DNA of 64,000 nucleotides from Amphibacillus sp052055485 (lineage in GTDB: Bacteria > Bacillota > Bacilli > Bacillales > Amphibacillaceae): NCBI RefSeq assembly GCF_052055485.1, contig NZ_CP197171.1:2728001-2792000 (forward strand), given 5' to 3'. The notes under the pieces are model-generated. The model ran no database searches. It worked only from the letters and a program-made list of their open reading frames with translations, and had not been told where the DNA came from. The position numbers and the translations under genes are program-made. Below, piece after piece: positions 62,997 to 64,000 of this stretch (positions within the stretch are counted from its first letter, which is position 1; each line of letters opens with the position of its first letter).

Positions 62997-63025
62997 TTGA
63001 TTTTTTAAAACCCCTATGTTACAAT
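62997..63025 (+). promoter_or_regulatory. Promoter of the rimP-nusA operon
   Basis: TTGATT, exactly 17 bp, TACAAT. Transcription would begin near 63032, giving a leader of about 330 nt before rimP. Confidence 0.7.
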
Positions 63026-63055
63026 TCACTTAGTTTTAATGAGTACGGAGAATGG

Positions 63056-63128
63056 AGAGTGGGCTTGACCCACTCTTTCTTATCGATGTGATCTTTTTGC
63101 TTGAATCCCTTGTCATATGGCAAGGGAT
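63056..63128 (+). promoter_or_regulatory. Structured leader of rimP-nusA
   Basis: AGAGTGGG (63056-63063) pairs with CCCACTCT (63069-63076), followed by TTTCTT. A second hairpin, ATCCCTTG/CAAGGGAT (63105-63128), precedes TT. Both lie in the predicted leader. They resemble an attenuator or the conserved hairpin seen before rimP in other Bacilli (from memory). 63129-63340 has no other visible feature. Confidence 0.5.
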
Positions 63129-63361
63129 TTATCATTGCTTATTAAAAGAACGAATGGAAGTGAACGAATCTATCACTAGGGAAAAAACTAAACCATTTTT
63201 TAAAAAATAATAATGAAAAGATGGTTAATGTATAAACTAGTAAAAACTTGTCTTATTTATAGATCATCCCTATGTGACACGAATAATCAGGAAAACTAAC
63301 TTTGACTGATGGAAAGTTTACTTTTATTGTTGACATAGCTAGATAAGAAGGAGGTTGTAAC

Positions 63362-63844
63362 ATGAGTATGCGCATTGCAGATCGTACAAAAGAAATCGTG
63401 AAACCACTGTTAGTAGAGATGAATTTGGAGCTCGTTGATATTGAATATGTTAAAGAGGGTAAAGAATGGTTCTTACGTGTTTTCATCGATAAACCTGGTG
63501 GGGTAGATATTGAAGAATGTGGCCAAGTTTCGGAACGATTAAGTGAACAATTAGACCAAATTGACCCGATTAAAACGCCATATTATCTTGAAGTATCTTC
63601 TCCAGGAGCAGAACGTCCATTAAAAAAACGGGAAGATTTACAGAATCACATTGGTGATAATATCTATGTCACATTATATGAACATATCGATGGAGCAAAG
63701 AGTTATGAAGGAATATTAACAGCTTTTGACGAAACAGATACAGATAAGGTAGTTATTGAATTTAATGACAAGGGTCGAAAAAAACAAGTCGAGATTCCTT
63801 ATAAAAAAATTGCAAAAGCTCGACTAGCAGTATCGTTTAATTAG
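63362..63844 (+). CDS. rimP: Ribosome maturation factor RimP
   Basis: Required for 30S subunit maturation. The 160-residue protein has VKPLLVEMNLELVDIEYVKEGKEWFLRVFIDKPGGVDIEECGQVSE, YYLEVSSPGAERPLKKREDL and the C-terminal SH3-like domain. AAGGAGGTTGTAAC precedes ATG. It is followed 14 bases later by nusA, as in all Bacilli. Confidence 0.97.
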   Translation: MSMRIADRTKEIVKPLLVEMNLELVDIEYVKEGKEWFLRVFIDKPGGVDIEECGQVSERLSEQLDQIDPIKTPYYLEVSSPGAERPLKKREDLQNHIGDNIYVTLYEHIDGAKSYEGILTAFDETDTDKVVIEFNDKGRKKQVEIPYKKIAKARLAVSFN

Positions 63845-63858
63845 AGGAGGAGAGAAAA

Positions 63859-64000
63859 GTGAGTAAAGATCTTTTTAATGCCATTCACCATTTAAGCGAA
63901 GAAAAGGGTATTGATAAAGATGTGCTAATTGAAGCATTAGAAGCAGCTTTAATTTCAGCTTATAAAAAGAATTTTAAATCAGCGACGAATGTTAGAGTGG
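63859..64000 (+). CDS. nusA: Transcription factor NusA, N-terminal part (truncated by window edge)
   Basis: GTG start after GAGGAGGAGAGAAAA. The visible residues MSKDLFNAIHHLSEEKGIDKDVLIEALEAALISAYKKNF are the NusA N-terminal domain that contacts RNA polymerase. Only about 47 codons are in the window; the rest lies beyond it. Confidence 0.93.
   Translation, partial: MSKDLFNAIHHLSEEKGIDKDVLIEALEAALISAYKKNFKSATNVRV

Overview
The window is about 64 kb of low-GC chromosome from a motile Firmicute of the family Bacillaceae. Gene order and protein similarity point that way: hslVU-codY, then a complete flagellar/chemotaxis operon ending in sigD, then rpsB-tsf-pyrH-frr-uppS-cdsA-dxr-rseP-proS-polC and rimP-nusA. 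This is the Bacillus subtilis arrangement. Low GC and the divergence of several proteins suggest the Amphibacillus/Halolactibacillus/Oceanobacillus side of the family, but the species cannot be fixed from sequence reading alone. Almost every gene is on the + strand.

Layout. 1-2.8 kb: end of hslV, hslU and codY. 2.8-3.9 kb: non-coding, with three degenerate 52-bp repeats. 3.9-31.5 kb: the fla/che operon (flgB, flgC, fliE-K, flgD, hook protein, swrD, fliL, fliM, fliY, cheY, fliO-R, flhB, flhA, flhF, flhG, cheB, cheA, cheW, cheC, cheD, sigD). It is broken up by short mobile-looking repeats and by a four-copy array of ~171-bp structured repeats between flhG and cheB. 31.5-34 kb: a FapA/DUF342 protein, a small conserved protein and a SwrB-like protein. 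34.4-35.1 kb: a minus-strand XRE regulator/membrane protein pair. 35.5-38.9 kb: rpsB, tsf, pyrH, frr. 39-41.3 kb: a DUF2975/YozG-like pair, a frameshifted membrane gene and 23 contiguous 20-bp repeats. 41.4-51.9 kb: isoprenoid, phospholipid, protease, proS and polC genes. 51.9-62.9 kb: an accessory stretch lying where B. subtilis has polC next to rimP. It holds a defective ISL3-type element, a ComX/ComP/ComA-like quorum-sensing cassette, a secreted or anchored unknown protein, an M50-like membrane metalloprotease, an ABC exporter and a HAD hydrolase. 63-64 kb: rimP and the start of nusA.

How the parts work together. CodY and the fla/che operon form the motility block. The export apparatus (FlhA/B, FliO-R with FliH/I/J) builds the rod and hook. 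FliG/M/Y form the switch read by CheY-P. CheA/W/B/C/D form the receptor-coupled pathway, and SigD drives late genes.

The most interesting locus is at 53.2-56.3 kb. A previously uncalled 46-codon ORF with ComX-like spacing overlaps the longest possible start of a ComP-type histidine kinase, which is followed by a ComA-type regulator. There is no comQ next to it and the predicted peptide has no tryptophan, the residue that ComQ prenylates. A peptide signal that is not prenylated, or is matured differently, is therefore possible. Just upstream, an internally deleted ISL3 element sits with an 8-bp target duplication exactly in the loop of the polC terminator.
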